Assembly: GCA_017861315.1 (NCBI GenBank) | Contig: JAGFXP010000014.1 | Coordinates: 1 to 45,774 of the forward strand | Length of the DNA stretch: 45,774 nucleotides | From: Bacillota bacterium | GTDB taxonomy: Bacteria > Bacillota > Clostridia > Clostridiales > Clostridiaceae | Direction: 5' to 3' | Shown here: positions 26,190 to 34,312 of the stretch, piece by piece | How positions within the stretch are numbered: position 1 is the first letter of the stretch | Layout: each line of letters opens with the position of its first letter | The notes under the pieces: generated by a model | The model's input: the letters and a program-made list of their open reading frames with translations, nothing else | The model's database searches: none | Told to the model about the DNA's origin: nothing | Translations under genes and position numbers: made by a program

Positions 26190-26237
26190 ATACAACATAT
26201 AGTATATAGCAACAGCATTATCTACTACATATTGCGA
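26190..26237 (+). promoter_or_regulatory. Tandem NrdR-like boxes upstream of nrdJ
   Basis: Core decamers CAACATATAG (26193-26202) and CTACATATTG (26225-26234) each match nine of ten positions of the known NrdR core CWATATATWG, with the same single deviation (C at position 4). Their starts are exactly 32 bp apart, three helical turns, the spacing known for NrdR pairs. Box 1 lies at the expected transcription start. With flanks, box 1 matches 13 of 16 consensus positions and box 2 matches 11 of 16. Confidence 0.65.
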
Positions 26238-26273
26238 AATATTTCTCAATCATTTAGTTTTGGAGGGATGAAA

Positions 26274-29200
26274 TTGGACTCAGTTAAGAATTTATTCAAA
26301 CGCTATTATACAAACGAGCTGGAGACGGCAGACGGCAAAACCGTTTATGACCTTTTCAGATGGAAGAATGTTGACGTATTCTTGAAGGACCACAAGTCCG
26401 GGAAAATCCTGGTTGACATGAAGGATCTTGAATTCCCTGAGCATTACTCACAGAATGCCTGCGACATTATCGCCTCTAAGTACTTCAGGAAGGCAGGAAT
26501 AAAGAACGAGACCGGCTATGAGAACAGCATGCGCCTGGTGGCCCACAGGATGGTCAATTTTTGGACCGAGGCTCTCTGCGAGCAGGGCCTGATCAGCACC
26601 CCGGAGGAGAAAAGCATCTTCTACGATGAAGCAGTATTCGCGCTGTTGAGCCAGATGTACGCGCCAAATTCGCCTCAGTGGTTCAATACCGGCCTGGCGC
26701 TGTCCTACGGAATCACGGGAAAGAAACAGGGCAGCTTCTACTACGACGAAAAGCTTGGCGAGATCGTTGAAAGCCCTGACAACTACACAAGGACTCAGTC
26801 ATCAGCCTGCTTCATACTTTCCATCGAAGACAAGCTGCTCGGTCCTCATTCGATCTCAGAGCAGTTTGTTACCGAGACTAAACTCTTCAAGGGCGGCTCG
26901 GGAACCGGTACAAATTACTCCAAGTTAAGGGCTAAGGGCGAAAAACTTTCCGGAGGCGGAGTGTCATCGGGCTTGATGAGCTTCCTCCGGGGACTTGACA
27001 GAAACGCCGGCGCCATAAAATCAGGCGGAACGACAAGAAGGGCTGCCAAGATGGTATGCCTCGATGTTGACCACCCTGAAATAATGGACTTCATAACCTG
27101 GAAAGCAAGAGAGGAAAAAAAGGTGCGCGCCCTTGGAAAGATGGGCTACGACACGGATATGGACGGAGAAGCATACGAGACCGTATCAGGCCAGAACAGC
27201 AACAACTCAGTCAGGTTCTCGGACTACTTCATGAAAAAGGTCGAGACCCTGAAGGAAAATCCGGATGAGGAGATAGAGCTCAATGGCAGGATGGACAGCA
27301 GGATCGACAGCACCGTCAAGGTGTCTGAGATATGGGACGCATTCAACCTTTCAGCATGGCAGTGCGCCGACCCCGCGCCGATGTTCTCGGACACCTTCAA
27401 CGCATGGCATACCTGCCCCTGCGGAGAGGACGGCGACTGCGGCGCCAAGCACAACCAGATCAACTCCACCAACCCCTGCGGCGAATATGCCTTCCTCGAC
27501 GATTCATCCTGCAACCTGGCTTCCATAAACATCTTCAAGTTCTATGACCAGGACAGAGGCTGGTTCGACGTGGATGGATACCTCCATATAGTGGGGCTGA
27601 CACAGCTCATTCTTGAAGCGTCCATCATCTGGGGCCAATACCCGACAGAGGACATAGCAAGGAAAACCTACATGTTCAGGCCTACAGGCCTTGGTGTGGC
27701 GAACCTGGCTTCCCTCTTCATGGTCATGGGATACCCGTATGACTCGGACGAGGCCAGAAACCTGGCTGCCTCCCTCATAGGCATGATGACCGGACACTCC
27801 TATTATGTATCCGCACTCATGGCGAAGGAAGTCGGCAGCTTCGAAAAATACGAGCTGAACAAGGCTCCTATGCAACGGGTGATCCGGAACCATGTGCGGT
27901 GCGCCGGGGCGATATACGACAACCAAGGTGTGCCGCTGGTGGAGGAAGAATTCGAGGGGCTCAGCTACAGGCCGTTCGTGATAGACCACCATCTGCTGAA
28001 GGACAGCGGACTTGCAGAGATAAGCGACAAAGTGAAGGAAAGCTTCCGGAACGCCCTCAAATGCGGGGAAGAGAACGGGTACAGGAATGCCCAGGTCAGC
28101 GTGATAGCTCCTACAGGGACGATCTCCTTCGCCATGGACTGCGGCGCTACATCGATAGAACCGTTTTTCAGCCATGTGGTTTACAAGAAGCTCTCAGGCG
28201 GCGGATTCATGACAGTTATTAATCCGGTCATACCTGCAGCGCTCAAGAACCTTGGCTATTCACAGACAGAGATCGAGGACATAATGGACTACGTCACCTT
28301 CAAGGAGACCGTGACTGAAAACGGCTATACCTATGAGAAGCTGCTGGACGGGAAAATCGAGGGCGCGCCGCACCTTAAGGACGAGCACCTTGCTGTTTTC
28401 GATACTGCAAACAAATGCGGAAGCGGGGAGAGGTTCATAGAGCCGATGGGCCATGTGAAAATGGTCGCTTCCATAACGCCCCTGATCTCCGGGGCAATCT
28501 CAAAAACTGTGAACCTGCCGAAAACGGCAAAGGTCGAGGATTTCAAGAATGTTGTGATGACCTCCTGGAAGCTGGGCGTAAAGGGCATCACCCTTTACAG
28601 GGATGCTTCAAAAGCAAGCCAGCCCCTTAACACAAGCCTCCATTCTGAAGTCGACATGAAGCTTGAGGACCTCACCTACGACGAACTTCTGTCCAGGGCA
28701 AAGGAGCTCCAGCGGATTGAAAAGGGCGGAAAATACACAACGCGGAACAAGCCTGTCGGGATAAGGCGCGGAACCACACACCCTGCGCAGATAGACGACG
28801 TTAAGATATACACCACAGTCAACAGGAGGGAAACCGGAGAGATATCGGAGATATACATCACGACTGACAGGGAAGGTACGATCATAACAGGTCTGCTGAA
28901 CTCGCTGTCGAAGTCGATCTCAGTTATGCTCCAGTACCACGTTCCTCCTCAGGACATAGCAAGGATGCTGAGGGGCCAGAAGTACGAGCCGTACGGCTTC
29001 GTGCAGAAGCACCCTTATATCAAGTACGTCTCCTCCATATCCGACCTTGTAAGCAAGGTCATAGACATAGAGCTGGGAGATTTCTCAAGATGCCAGGTCA
29101 AGCCTGAGAACTACGATTCGGCCATGATAAATCAGATGGAGGTTTCGACCAGGGAGGCACTCGATGTTATCAGCCCTAACCCTGACGCTCCCGACAGCAA

Positions 29201-29327
29201 GGCTGCAAAGGTAGAAGGCGAAAGGGTCTACGGCTCAACATGCCAGAACTGCTCAAGCACCAGGATGGTGAGGAATGGAACCTGCATGGTCTGCCTTGAC
29301 TGCGGATCCACTACAGGGTGCAGCTAA
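26274..29327 (+). CDS. nrdJ: Adenosylcobalamin-dependent (class II) ribonucleotide reductase
   Basis: Makes deoxyribonucleotides with a coenzyme-B12-generated thiyl radical, independent of oxygen. About 1017 residues, the long NrdJ form. Seen: SPQWFNTGLALSYG, TQSSACFILSIED (first redox cysteine), FKGGSGTGTNYSKLR (class II hallmark), NPCGEYAFLDDSSCNL (NxCGE active site with radical cysteine and Glu, plus a further Cys), APTGTISFAMDCGATSIEP, a TSCPD domain near residues 840-930, and a C-terminal zinc ribbon QNCSSTRMVRNGTCMVCLDCG. GGAGGG (26262-26267) touches an in-frame ATG at 26268 but is 6 bases from TTG 26274, so TTG is the likely start. Single-gene unit, probably NrdR-regulated. No cobalamin genes are nearby. 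Confidence 0.96.
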   Translation: MDSVKNLFKRYYTNELETADGKTVYDLFRWKNVDVFLKDHKSGKILVDMKDLEFPEHYSQNACDIIASKYFRKAGIKNETGYENSMRLVAHRMVNFWTEALCEQGLISTPEEKSIFYDEAVFALLSQMYAPNSPQWFNTGLALSYGITGKKQGSFYYDEKLGEIVESPDNYTRTQSSACFILSIEDKLLGPHSISEQFVTETKLFKGGSGTGTNYSKLRAKGEKLSGGGVSSGLMSFLRGLDRNAGAIKSGGTTRRAAKMVCLDVDHPEIMDFITWKAREEKKVRALGKMGYDTDMDGEAYETVSGQNSNNSVRFSDYFMKKVETLKENPDEEIELNGRMDSRIDSTVKVSEIWDAFNLSAWQCADPAPMFSDTFNAWHTCPCGEDGDCGAKHNQINSTNPCGEYAFLDDSSCNLASINIFKFYDQDRGWFDVDGYLHIVGLTQLILEASIIWGQYPTEDIARKTYMFRPTGLGVANLASLFMVMGYPYDSDEARNLAASLIGMMTGHSYYVSALMAKEVGSFEKYELNKAPMQRVIRNHVRCAGAIYDNQGVPLVEEEFEGLSYRPFVIDHHLLKDSGLAEISDKVKESFRNALKCGEENGYRNAQVSVIAPTGTISFAMDCGATSIEPFFSHVVYKKLSGGGFMTVINPVIPAALKNLGYSQTEIEDIMDYVTFKETVTENGYTYEKLLDGKIEGAPHLKDEHLAVFDTANKCGSGERFIEPMGHVKMVASITPLISGAISKTVNLPKTAKVEDFKNVVMTSWKLGVKGITLYRDASKASQPLNTSLHSEVDMKLEDLTYDELLSRAKELQRIEKGGKYTTRNKPVGIRRGTTHPAQIDDVKIYTTVNRRETGEISEIYITTDREGTIITGLLNSLSKSISVMLQYHVPPQDIARMLRGQKYEPYGFVQKHPYIKYVSSISDLVSKVIDIELGDFSRCQVKPENYDSAMINQMEVSTREALDVISPNPDAPDSKAAKVEGERVYGSTCQNCSSTRMVRNGTCMVCLDCGSTTGCS

Positions 29328-29339
29328 AAGGTAAAAATT

Positions 29340-29370
29340 GGTTGCCTGTCATATCGGATATTGGATTTGA
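29340..29370 (+). repeat. 31-bp dispersed intergenic repeat, copy 2 (after nrdJ)
   Basis: Reads GGTTGCCTGTCATATCGG (29340-29357) then ATATTGGATTTGA. One mismatch to copy 3 and three to copy 1. It begins 12 bases after the nrdJ stop; the hairpin at 29384 follows 13 bases later. Confidence 0.85.
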
Positions 29371-29380
29371 AAATCAACTT

Positions 29381-29412
29381 AAAAAAGGAAGGGAGCGCCG
29401 CTCCCTTCCTTT
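29381..29412. terminator. 13-bp hairpin between nrdJ and the LtaS-family gene
   Basis: AAAGGAAGGGAGC (29384-29396), loop GCC, GCTCCCTTCCTTT (29400-29412), with an A6 run at 29381-29386. Read on the minus strand the stem is followed by T6, so it is a strong terminator for the LtaS-family gene and a weaker one for nrdJ. Confidence 0.88.
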
Positions 29413-29423
29413 GACATTTCTAT

Positions 29424-29445
29424 GATATTAATTTGATATTAATTT
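29424..29445. repeat. Short tandem repeat, two 11-bp units
   Basis: GATATTAATTT occurs twice back to back (29424-29434 and 29435-29445), between the hairpin and the stop of the LtaS-family gene. No function is evident. Confidence 0.6.
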
Positions 29446-29452
29446 CTTTCTT

Positions 29453-31387
29453 CTATTCTTCAGGGATAGTCTGCTCCAGACCTTCACCTATAAGATCATG
29501 GTTCAGAAGGTTGTCCGAAAGGTTCAGCTCATTCATTGCCTGTTCCTTTGCCGCCTTCAGCTGATCGGTCTCTGCTACAATCTGCTCTGTAGCAATATCA
29601 TAATATGTATTGCTGCCCGACATGTAGAATGTATTTCCGTCAGTGAATGATCCGTTTCTGAATATCACCTTCTGGCTTCCGGAGTTCAGGATGTCTTTGC
29701 CAAAAGTGTACTTGCATTCGAGATTGAATATGTTTGCAAGTGTAGGGTACAGATCCATCTGACCCGAGTAAGTGTGGTTCACACCGCTGTTAGCGTTTCC
29801 GGGAAAGTGGATGAACATCGGCACTTCCTGCAGCATCTGCCAGTCAAGCTCTGTAGGATTTTCTACCCCTGCAAAGCTGTAGAGCTGATCCGCATATTCC
29901 TTGGGAATTGCGCTGTGGTCACCGTAGACAACCACAATCGTATCCTCCAGGGTTCCGTCTTCCTCCAGCTCATCCAGGAACAATCCAAGCTGCTGGTCTG
30001 CATAGTGTATCCCCTTAAGGTAGTCGCCCATAAGGCTTCCCTCGTACTCACCTGCATTGAAATCTCCGTAGCCTGCTCCCCCGTCAAAAGGGTAATGGCT
30101 GCTGAGGGTTACAAGGAATGAGAAGTATGGTTCCTCCATGCCCTGTATCGTCACTTTCGACTGCTCAAAGAAGGATTTATCGCTGAGGCCAAGCCCGACT
30201 GTATCGTCCACGTTGAAACTCGTCTCGCCGTAGAAGTTGTCGAACCCTTCAGTCTGGTACATGATATTTCGGTTCCAGAAACTTTCAACATAGCCGTGGA
30301 ATGCCGCAGTGCTGTAGCCTTCGTTCCTCAGCTTGTTCGGGAGCGAATCCAGGGTATTGCCGCTGTACCTGTAGTAGGCTGATCCCGATGCAGCCGGATA
30401 AAGCGAATTGTTTGACATGAATTCGGCATCCGATGTATTGCCCGCTGAAACCTGATAATAATAGTTGTCAAAATACAGGCTCTTGTTTATCCATCGGTTG
30501 AGGTTAGGAGTGATCTCCTGGCCGTTCACAGACTTGTTTATCGCAAACTGCTGCAGGGCTTCTACCTGTATCATTATCAGGTTCTTGCCTTCGCCAGCGC
30601 CGGCGAGCACAGATCCTGAGTCTGACGGCTGGTTGCCCTGGAGATATGTCCTGATGTCCTGCTTTGTCTCCGCTGAGACAGGCTTGCTCGCTTCTATGGT
30701 ATTTCTTGCATAGTTGTATATGTCAATGGTGTGATAGTTGAAATTCCCGAGAACCTTTGTCAGAAACAGCTTGTTGCTCATAGTAGTAAGGAGCAGCGGC
30801 TGCTCTATGTTGAAATTGTATATGCACTTGCCATTGGCCATGACTCCCGTGCCGAATACCAGTAGGAACAGCATCACCCTGACCGCTCCGCCCAGCTTAT
30901 ATTTCTTTCGCTTTTTATATGCTGCGAACATCTTGATCAGAGGAAGCAGAACGATCAAATCGATAAAATATGCTATATCGTTGAACTTGATGAGCGAAGG
31001 CAGGCATGACATGACGCCGCCTAAAAGCGCTCCGTTCCTTACGGCACCTATGGAGGTTATGTCCTTGAAGTACCTGAAGTATGCTGTATCGGCAAAGAGA
31101 ATAAGGCTTACTGCCAGGTCAAAAATGAATAGAGCCCTTACCCTTTTTTCCTCCTTGAGCAGAAAAAATATTCCCACCAGAGGAAGTATCGAACACACAA
31201 TAGGTATAATCAGCGTATACGGGTTATAATACTCGGCAATCTGCTTTCCGTAATGCAGATTCTTCGCTATTATCAACCCTGTTATAATAATAACATCCAG
31301 ACACCCGAACATCATTTCCTTCAGTTTGAACATTATTGCAGGAATTTTGTTGTTCAGCTGTTTATATTTTTTTGTTCTTGAACTCAT
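29453..31387 (-). CDS. LTA synthase family membrane sulfatase
   Basis: Predicted phosphoglycerol transferase of the LtaS type: it would take glycerol phosphate from phosphatidylglycerol to build an anionic wall polymer outside the membrane. 644 residues: five membrane helices in the first 190, a linker, then an extracellular sulfatase-fold domain. Active-site positions: E276 (MIQVEALQ), nucleophile T318 (SAGNTSDAEF) and the metal-binding D490-H491 (VYGDHSAIPK). Start ATG 31387 (MSSRTKK) follows AGGAGGAAAC; an upstream in-frame ATG has no ribosome binding site. It may be an LTA synthase, primase or glycan modifier; the sequence alone does not separate these. Confidence 0.92.
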   Translation of the reverse strand: MSSRTKKYKQLNNKIPAIMFKLKEMMFGCLDVIIITGLIIAKNLHYGKQIAEYYNPYTLIIPIVCSILPLVGIFFLLKEEKRVRALFIFDLAVSLILFADTAYFRYFKDITSIGAVRNGALLGGVMSCLPSLIKFNDIAYFIDLIVLLPLIKMFAAYKKRKKYKLGGAVRVMLFLLVFGTGVMANGKCIYNFNIEQPLLLTTMSNKLFLTKVLGNFNYHTIDIYNYARNTIEASKPVSAETKQDIRTYLQGNQPSDSGSVLAGAGEGKNLIMIQVEALQQFAINKSVNGQEITPNLNRWINKSLYFDNYYYQVSAGNTSDAEFMSNNSLYPAASGSAYYRYSGNTLDSLPNKLRNEGYSTAAFHGYVESFWNRNIMYQTEGFDNFYGETSFNVDDTVGLGLSDKSFFEQSKVTIQGMEEPYFSFLVTLSSHYPFDGGAGYGDFNAGEYEGSLMGDYLKGIHYADQQLGLFLDELEEDGTLEDTIVVVYGDHSAIPKEYADQLYSFAGVENPTELDWQMLQEVPMFIHFPGNANSGVNHTYSGQMDLYPTLANIFNLECKYTFGKDILNSGSQKVIFRNGSFTDGNTFYMSGSNTYYDIATEQIVAETDQLKAAKEQAMNELNLSDNLLNHDLIGEGLEQTIPEE

Positions 31388-31518
31388 GTTTCCTCCTAAA
31401 GATACCGTCAAATTTTTCGTATCGTCCACAGTTGATTATATAATTTAATTATGGTATATCCGTGTCCATTGTATAAACAAATTATTAACATTCCGTTAAC
31501 ACGAACTTCATATTCATT

Positions 31519-32106
31519 TTATTTCCTGATCTTTTTGACAGAAAGCACTACAGCCGTTGTTATGATGACGGCAACCGCCGCCTCGGCTATGCCGTTCGTG
31601 TACGCAACACCGAAAACCGTTTTAGCAGCCAGAGTCACCGCGATGCCCTTAGCCTCTGCGTACTGAGCCGCATAAAGCAGGTATATCATGCCGAGAACGC
31701 CTATTGTGTTTGTCATCGAACCCACTGCAGCTGCTGCCGCAATTCTGAGGTTCTCATTCTTGCTCTTCACAAGCCTGTAGCTGTAATATGCCGTGAAGCC
31801 TATAATCACCCTCGGAAGCACTGATACCAGGGGATTAAGGAATGCGAATGACAGCAGGTTCGGGCTCATTACGTTCTGTATAAGGCTGAAAGCGCCGAAC
31901 ATAAATCCTATGAGCATGCCGACCTTAGGTCCTTCCAGGATGGCTCCGATTATTACGGGCACATGCATTATTGTCGCTTTTGCCAAAGGCAGCGGCACAA
32001 ACCCGTAACCCGTTATTCCCAGAATGATCGAGATTGCAGAGAGCATCCCGACTGTTGTGATTTGCCTGACACCCAAAAAAGGCGTCTGTTTTGATCTGTT
32101 TTCCAT
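31519..32106 (-). CDS. ECF transporter S component
   Basis: Substrate-binding membrane subunit of an energy-coupling-factor vitamin transporter, 195 residues, about six membrane helices. Typical segments are VGMLSAISIILGI, KATIMHVPVIIGAILEGPKVGMLIGFMFGAFSL (conserved loop and helix of this group) and PLVSVLPRVIIGFTAYY. It needs shared EcfA/A'/T subunits encoded elsewhere. GGAGG directly abuts an ATG at 32112 but is 7 bases from ATG 32106, which I use. The ligand is not certain: similar proteins have been linked to pantothenate, and panC lies 1.3 kb away, but other vitamins are equally possible. Confidence 0.88.
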   Translation of the reverse strand: MENRSKQTPFLGVRQITTVGMLSAISIILGITGYGFVPLPLAKATIMHVPVIIGAILEGPKVGMLIGFMFGAFSLIQNVMSPNLLSFAFLNPLVSVLPRVIIGFTAYYSYRLVKSKNENLRIAAAAAVGSMTNTIGVLGMIYLLYAAQYAEAKGIAVTLAAKTVFGVAYTNGIAEAAVAVIITTAVVLSVKKIRK

Positions 32107-32229
32107 CTTCATACCTCCGTTCTTATTCCTTCCGGATATAAGTCGTAATAATAAGTATTTTTGTTACCAAGTTCGGCTCCGTTCCAGGGCGGATGCCGAC
32201 AAAAAATATTCTACCACTATTCCGCAAAT

Positions 32230-32257
32230 AAAAAAAGATACATATGGCAATGTATCC
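32230..32257 (-). terminator. Terminator of the 129-residue membrane protein gene
   Basis: Reading minus: GATACAT (32256-32250), loop TGCCAT, ATGTATC (32243-32237), then T7. It begins 13 bases after the stop codon of the upstream gene. Confidence 0.85.
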
Positions 32258-32269
32258 TTTAAAATGCTG

Positions 32270-32659
32270 CTATTTTCTTCTTCTGCTGTCCCTGTTTTTG
32301 TTCTTCTTGCTGGCTGACGGTGCTGCAGCTTTAAGTTTCTTCTTTTCCGCTTCTGCGGTTTCTTCAGCCCTCTTGTCCAGCATCCTCTTTATATTTCCGT
32401 TTGAAATATCCACAAACCAAAGGAATAAAACTATAAATACAGCTGAATCAAGATACTGCCAGAAGCTTCCATTAAGATCATACTTCAATACCTGGCCGAC
32501 TGCCATTGGCAGGAAAAACACCACACCAGCGGCTATAAGCACCACCCATTTATTGGGATTGAATTTGTATAAAAGACGCTCCTTAAGCTGTTTGTACACC
32601 ACAAACATAATGATAGCGAAGAATGCTACCTGGAGCAGGACGGTTAACCATGTTGACAT
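32270..32659 (-). CDS. Small membrane protein with basic tail, unknown
   Basis: 129 residues; I do not recognise the family. Three hydrophobic helices (about 5-22, 38-54 and 70-88) are followed by a highly charged tail of about 40 residues (NGNIKRMLDKRAEETAEAE, then KKNKNRDSRRRK at the end). The positive-inside rule puts this tail in the cytoplasm, where it could touch RNA, DNA or anionic lipids; that is inference. ATG 32659 follows AAGGAGG by 7 bases, and the gene has its own terminator. TTGATA-17-CATAAT about 30 bases upstream is a possible promoter. Divergent from the Lrp gene. Confidence 0.82.
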   Translation of the reverse strand: MSTWLTVLLQVAFFAIIMFVVYKQLKERLLYKFNPNKWVVLIAAGVVFFLPMAVGQVLKYDLNGSFWQYLDSAVFIVLFLWFVDISNGNIKRMLDKRAEETAEAEKKKLKAAAPSASKKNKNRDSRRRK

Positions 32660-32788
32660 TTCATTTCCTCCTTATGTTTAGACTCACATATTATATTATG
32701 ATATATTTCAACTTTTATATCAACTATTTTTTCCGGAATGCGAAAAACGCATAAACACCTCCTCATTTTTCAAATATAGCATATTATG

Positions 32789-32816
32789 TTGTAAAATTTC
32801 TCAGAATTGATATAAT
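32789..32816 (+). promoter_or_regulatory. Promoter of the Lrp-panC operon
   Basis: TTGTAA (32789-32794), 16 bases, TATAAT (32811-32816). Confidence 0.65.
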
Positions 32817-32819
32817 CAA

Positions 32820-32840
32820 TGTAATACTAGTGTATTTACA
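32820..32840. promoter_or_regulatory. Imperfect palindrome at the Lrp promoter start site
   Basis: TGTAATAC (32820-32827), TAG, TGTATTTACA (32831-32840). The outer arms TGTAA/TTACA are perfect, and AATAC/GTATT match with a one-base shift. It covers the expected +1 and could be an autoregulatory site for the Lrp-family protein it precedes. No binding data; the arms are short. Confidence 0.35.
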
Positions 32841-32858
32841 CTTTGAGGAGGGATCATT

Positions 32859-33344
32859 ATGACTGCAGTTTCAAATGAATTAGATGAACTGGACATTCAG
32901 ATTCTCGATATATTGATACAGGACAGCAGGACTCCTTACGTGGAGATTGCCCGCCAGTGCCATGTAAGCGGCGGCACCATACATGTCAGGATGAAAAAGA
33001 TGGAGGACCTGGGAATAATCAGAGGTACAAAGCTTATAGTAGACTACGGAAAGCTGGGCTTTGATGTCTGCTGTTTCATAGGCATTTATCTGGAAAAGGA
33101 TTCAGCCTTCGACGAAGTCATCGACAAGCTGAAAGAGATGAGCGAGATAATTGAGCTCCACTTTACAACCGGACAATACTCAATATTCATGAAAGTAGTA
33201 TGCAGGTCCATAAATGAACTCCAGAATCTCATAAGGAAAAAGATCCATGTTGTGGAAGGGGTTCAAAGAACCGATACGTTCATTTCTCTGATGCAGCCTA
33301 TAGAGAGAAATATACAGATTGACCAAACTATAAAAGGAGAGTGA
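32859..33344 (+). CDS. Lrp/AsnC family transcriptional regulator
   Basis: DNA-binding feast/famine regulator, 161 residues. N-terminal winged helix-turn-helix (about 8-60: LDELDIQILDILIQDSRTPY, VEIARQCHVSGGTIHVRMKKM, GIIRGTKLIVDYGKLG) and C-terminal RAM ligand-binding/oligomerisation domain (about 68-145). Members bind amino acids or other small effectors and often regulate their own gene and a neighbour. ATG 32859 follows GAGGAGGG. The panC start lies 22 bases after its stop, so they are likely one operon and control of panC is plausible. The effector cannot be read from sequence. Confidence 0.93.
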   Translation: MTAVSNELDELDIQILDILIQDSRTPYVEIARQCHVSGGTIHVRMKKMEDLGIIRGTKLIVDYGKLGFDVCCFIGIYLEKDSAFDEVIDKLKEMSEIIELHFTTGQYSIFMKVVCRSINELQNLIRKKIHVVEGVQRTDTFISLMQPIERNIQIDQTIKGE

Positions 33345-33366
33345 ACGCCGTTAAGACGGCAAGACT
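33334..33366 (+). promoter_or_regulatory. panC ribosome binding site separated from its start by a hairpin
   Basis: AAGGAG (33334-33339) is 27 bases before the panC ATG, too far for normal use. Between them GCCGT (33347-33351), loop TAAG, ACGGC (33356-33360) forms a GC-rich hairpin that would shorten the distance to about 13 unpaired bases. No other Shine-Dalgarno sequence is near, and a TAA at 33352-33354 excludes any earlier in-frame start. Confidence 0.5.
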
Positions 33367-34221
33367 ATGAAGATTATAACAACAGTCAGTGAACTAAAAG
33401 CAGAAATAAGAGCCTGGAAAAAGGATGGTTTCTCCATCGGCCTCGTCCCGACAATGGGTTTCCTCCACGAGGGTCATGAGAGCCTGATAAAGAGAGCCGT
33501 CTCTGAAAACGACAAGGTGGTTGTATCCATTTTCGTAAATCCGATACAGTTCGGACCAAACGAGGATTTCGAATCATACCCAAGAGACCTGAACAAGGAC
33601 GCCGCACTCTGCGAAGCGAACAGAGTAAGCGCGGTGTTTGCACCAGACGTCGCAGAGATGTACTACAGGGACTCCTGTACCATCGTGGATGTGTCATATA
33701 TTTCTGAACCGCTGTGCGGCAGAAAAAGGCCTGGCCACTTCAGAGGAGTATGCACCGTGGTTTCTAAGCTCTTCAACCTTACAAAGGCAGACAGGGCATA
33801 TTTCGGGGAAAAGGACGCCCAGCAGCTGGCGGTCGTCAAAAGGATGGTAAGGGATTTGAACTTCGATGTGGAGGTCAAGGGCTGCCCAATAGTCAGGGAA
33901 GCAGATGGCCTTGCAAAGAGCTCCCGCAACACATACCTGAACGAGAAAGAAAGGGCAGCCGCTCTTGTCCTTTCAAGAAGCCTTTTCCATGCCCGCGAAC
34001 ATATCCGCAGCCTTGAGGGCAGGACCGCTAAAGCAAAGGACGTCATCAGGATGATCTCGGACGAAATCATGAACGAGCCTATGGCAAGGATAGATTACGT
34101 TGAGATCGTGGACAGCGAGAACCTCCGGGACGCAGATGACCTTAAAGGCGGAATCCTGATCGCGCTTGCCGTATTCATAGGCAAAACAAGGCTTATAGAC
34201 AATATCATGCTGGAAATCTAA
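33367..34221 (+). CDS. panC: Pantothenate synthetase
   Basis: Condenses pantoate and beta-alanine to pantothenate through a pantoyl-adenylate, in the cytoplasm. 284 residues, standard length. HIGH-type nucleotide motif FLHEGHESL with H34 and H37, SIFVNPIQFGPNEDF, GHFRGVCTVVSKLF, YFGEKDAQQLAVVKRM and AKSSRNTYL are all in place. The start MKIITTVSEL is the family N-terminus, so ATG 33367 is secure even though its ribosome binding site is unusual. panB and panD are not in the window; the organism may salvage pantoate or encode them elsewhere. Followed by a strong terminator. Confidence 0.97.
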   Translation: MKIITTVSELKAEIRAWKKDGFSIGLVPTMGFLHEGHESLIKRAVSENDKVVVSIFVNPIQFGPNEDFESYPRDLNKDAALCEANRVSAVFAPDVAEMYYRDSCTIVDVSYISEPLCGRKRPGHFRGVCTVVSKLFNLTKADRAYFGEKDAQQLAVVKRMVRDLNFDVEVKGCPIVREADGLAKSSRNTYLNEKERAAALVLSRSLFHAREHIRSLEGRTAKAKDVIRMISDEIMNEPMARIDYVEIVDSENLRDADDLKGGILIALAVFIGKTRLIDNIMLEI

Positions 34222-34234
34222 ATTTTTGCAGCAT

Positions 34235-34278
34235 AACAAACCCCATGCAGGCTTCGCAGCCCTCATGGGGTTTGTTTT
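34235..34278. terminator. Terminator between panC and argH
   Basis: AACAAACCCCATG (34235-34247) pairs with CATGGGGTTTGTT (34264-34276); inside, GGCT pairs with AGCC around TCGC. On plus the outer arm ends in TTTGTTTT. On minus the copy-3 repeat precedes it, and AAAAATTT follows the stem. Confidence 0.88.
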
Positions 34279-34281
34279 CTT

Positions 34282-34312
34282 TCAAATCCAATATCCAATA
34301 TGACAGGCAACC
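34282..34312 (-). repeat. 31-bp dispersed intergenic repeat, copy 3 (after argH)
   Basis: Reading minus: GGTTGCCTGTCATATTGG (34312-34295) then ATATTGGATTTGA. One mismatch to copy 2. It begins 25 bases after the argH stop in the argH sense and is followed by the hairpin at 34276. Confidence 0.85.

Noticed and set aside
32720..32752. Ten-codon minus-strand frame MRFSHSGKNS with a GAGGAGGTG in front
   Set aside because: The best promoter for the downstream membrane protein gene overlaps or follows it, so it would probably not be in that transcript; ATGCG-TTTTT-CGCAT makes it look like a hairpin instead. Coding status cannot be supported.
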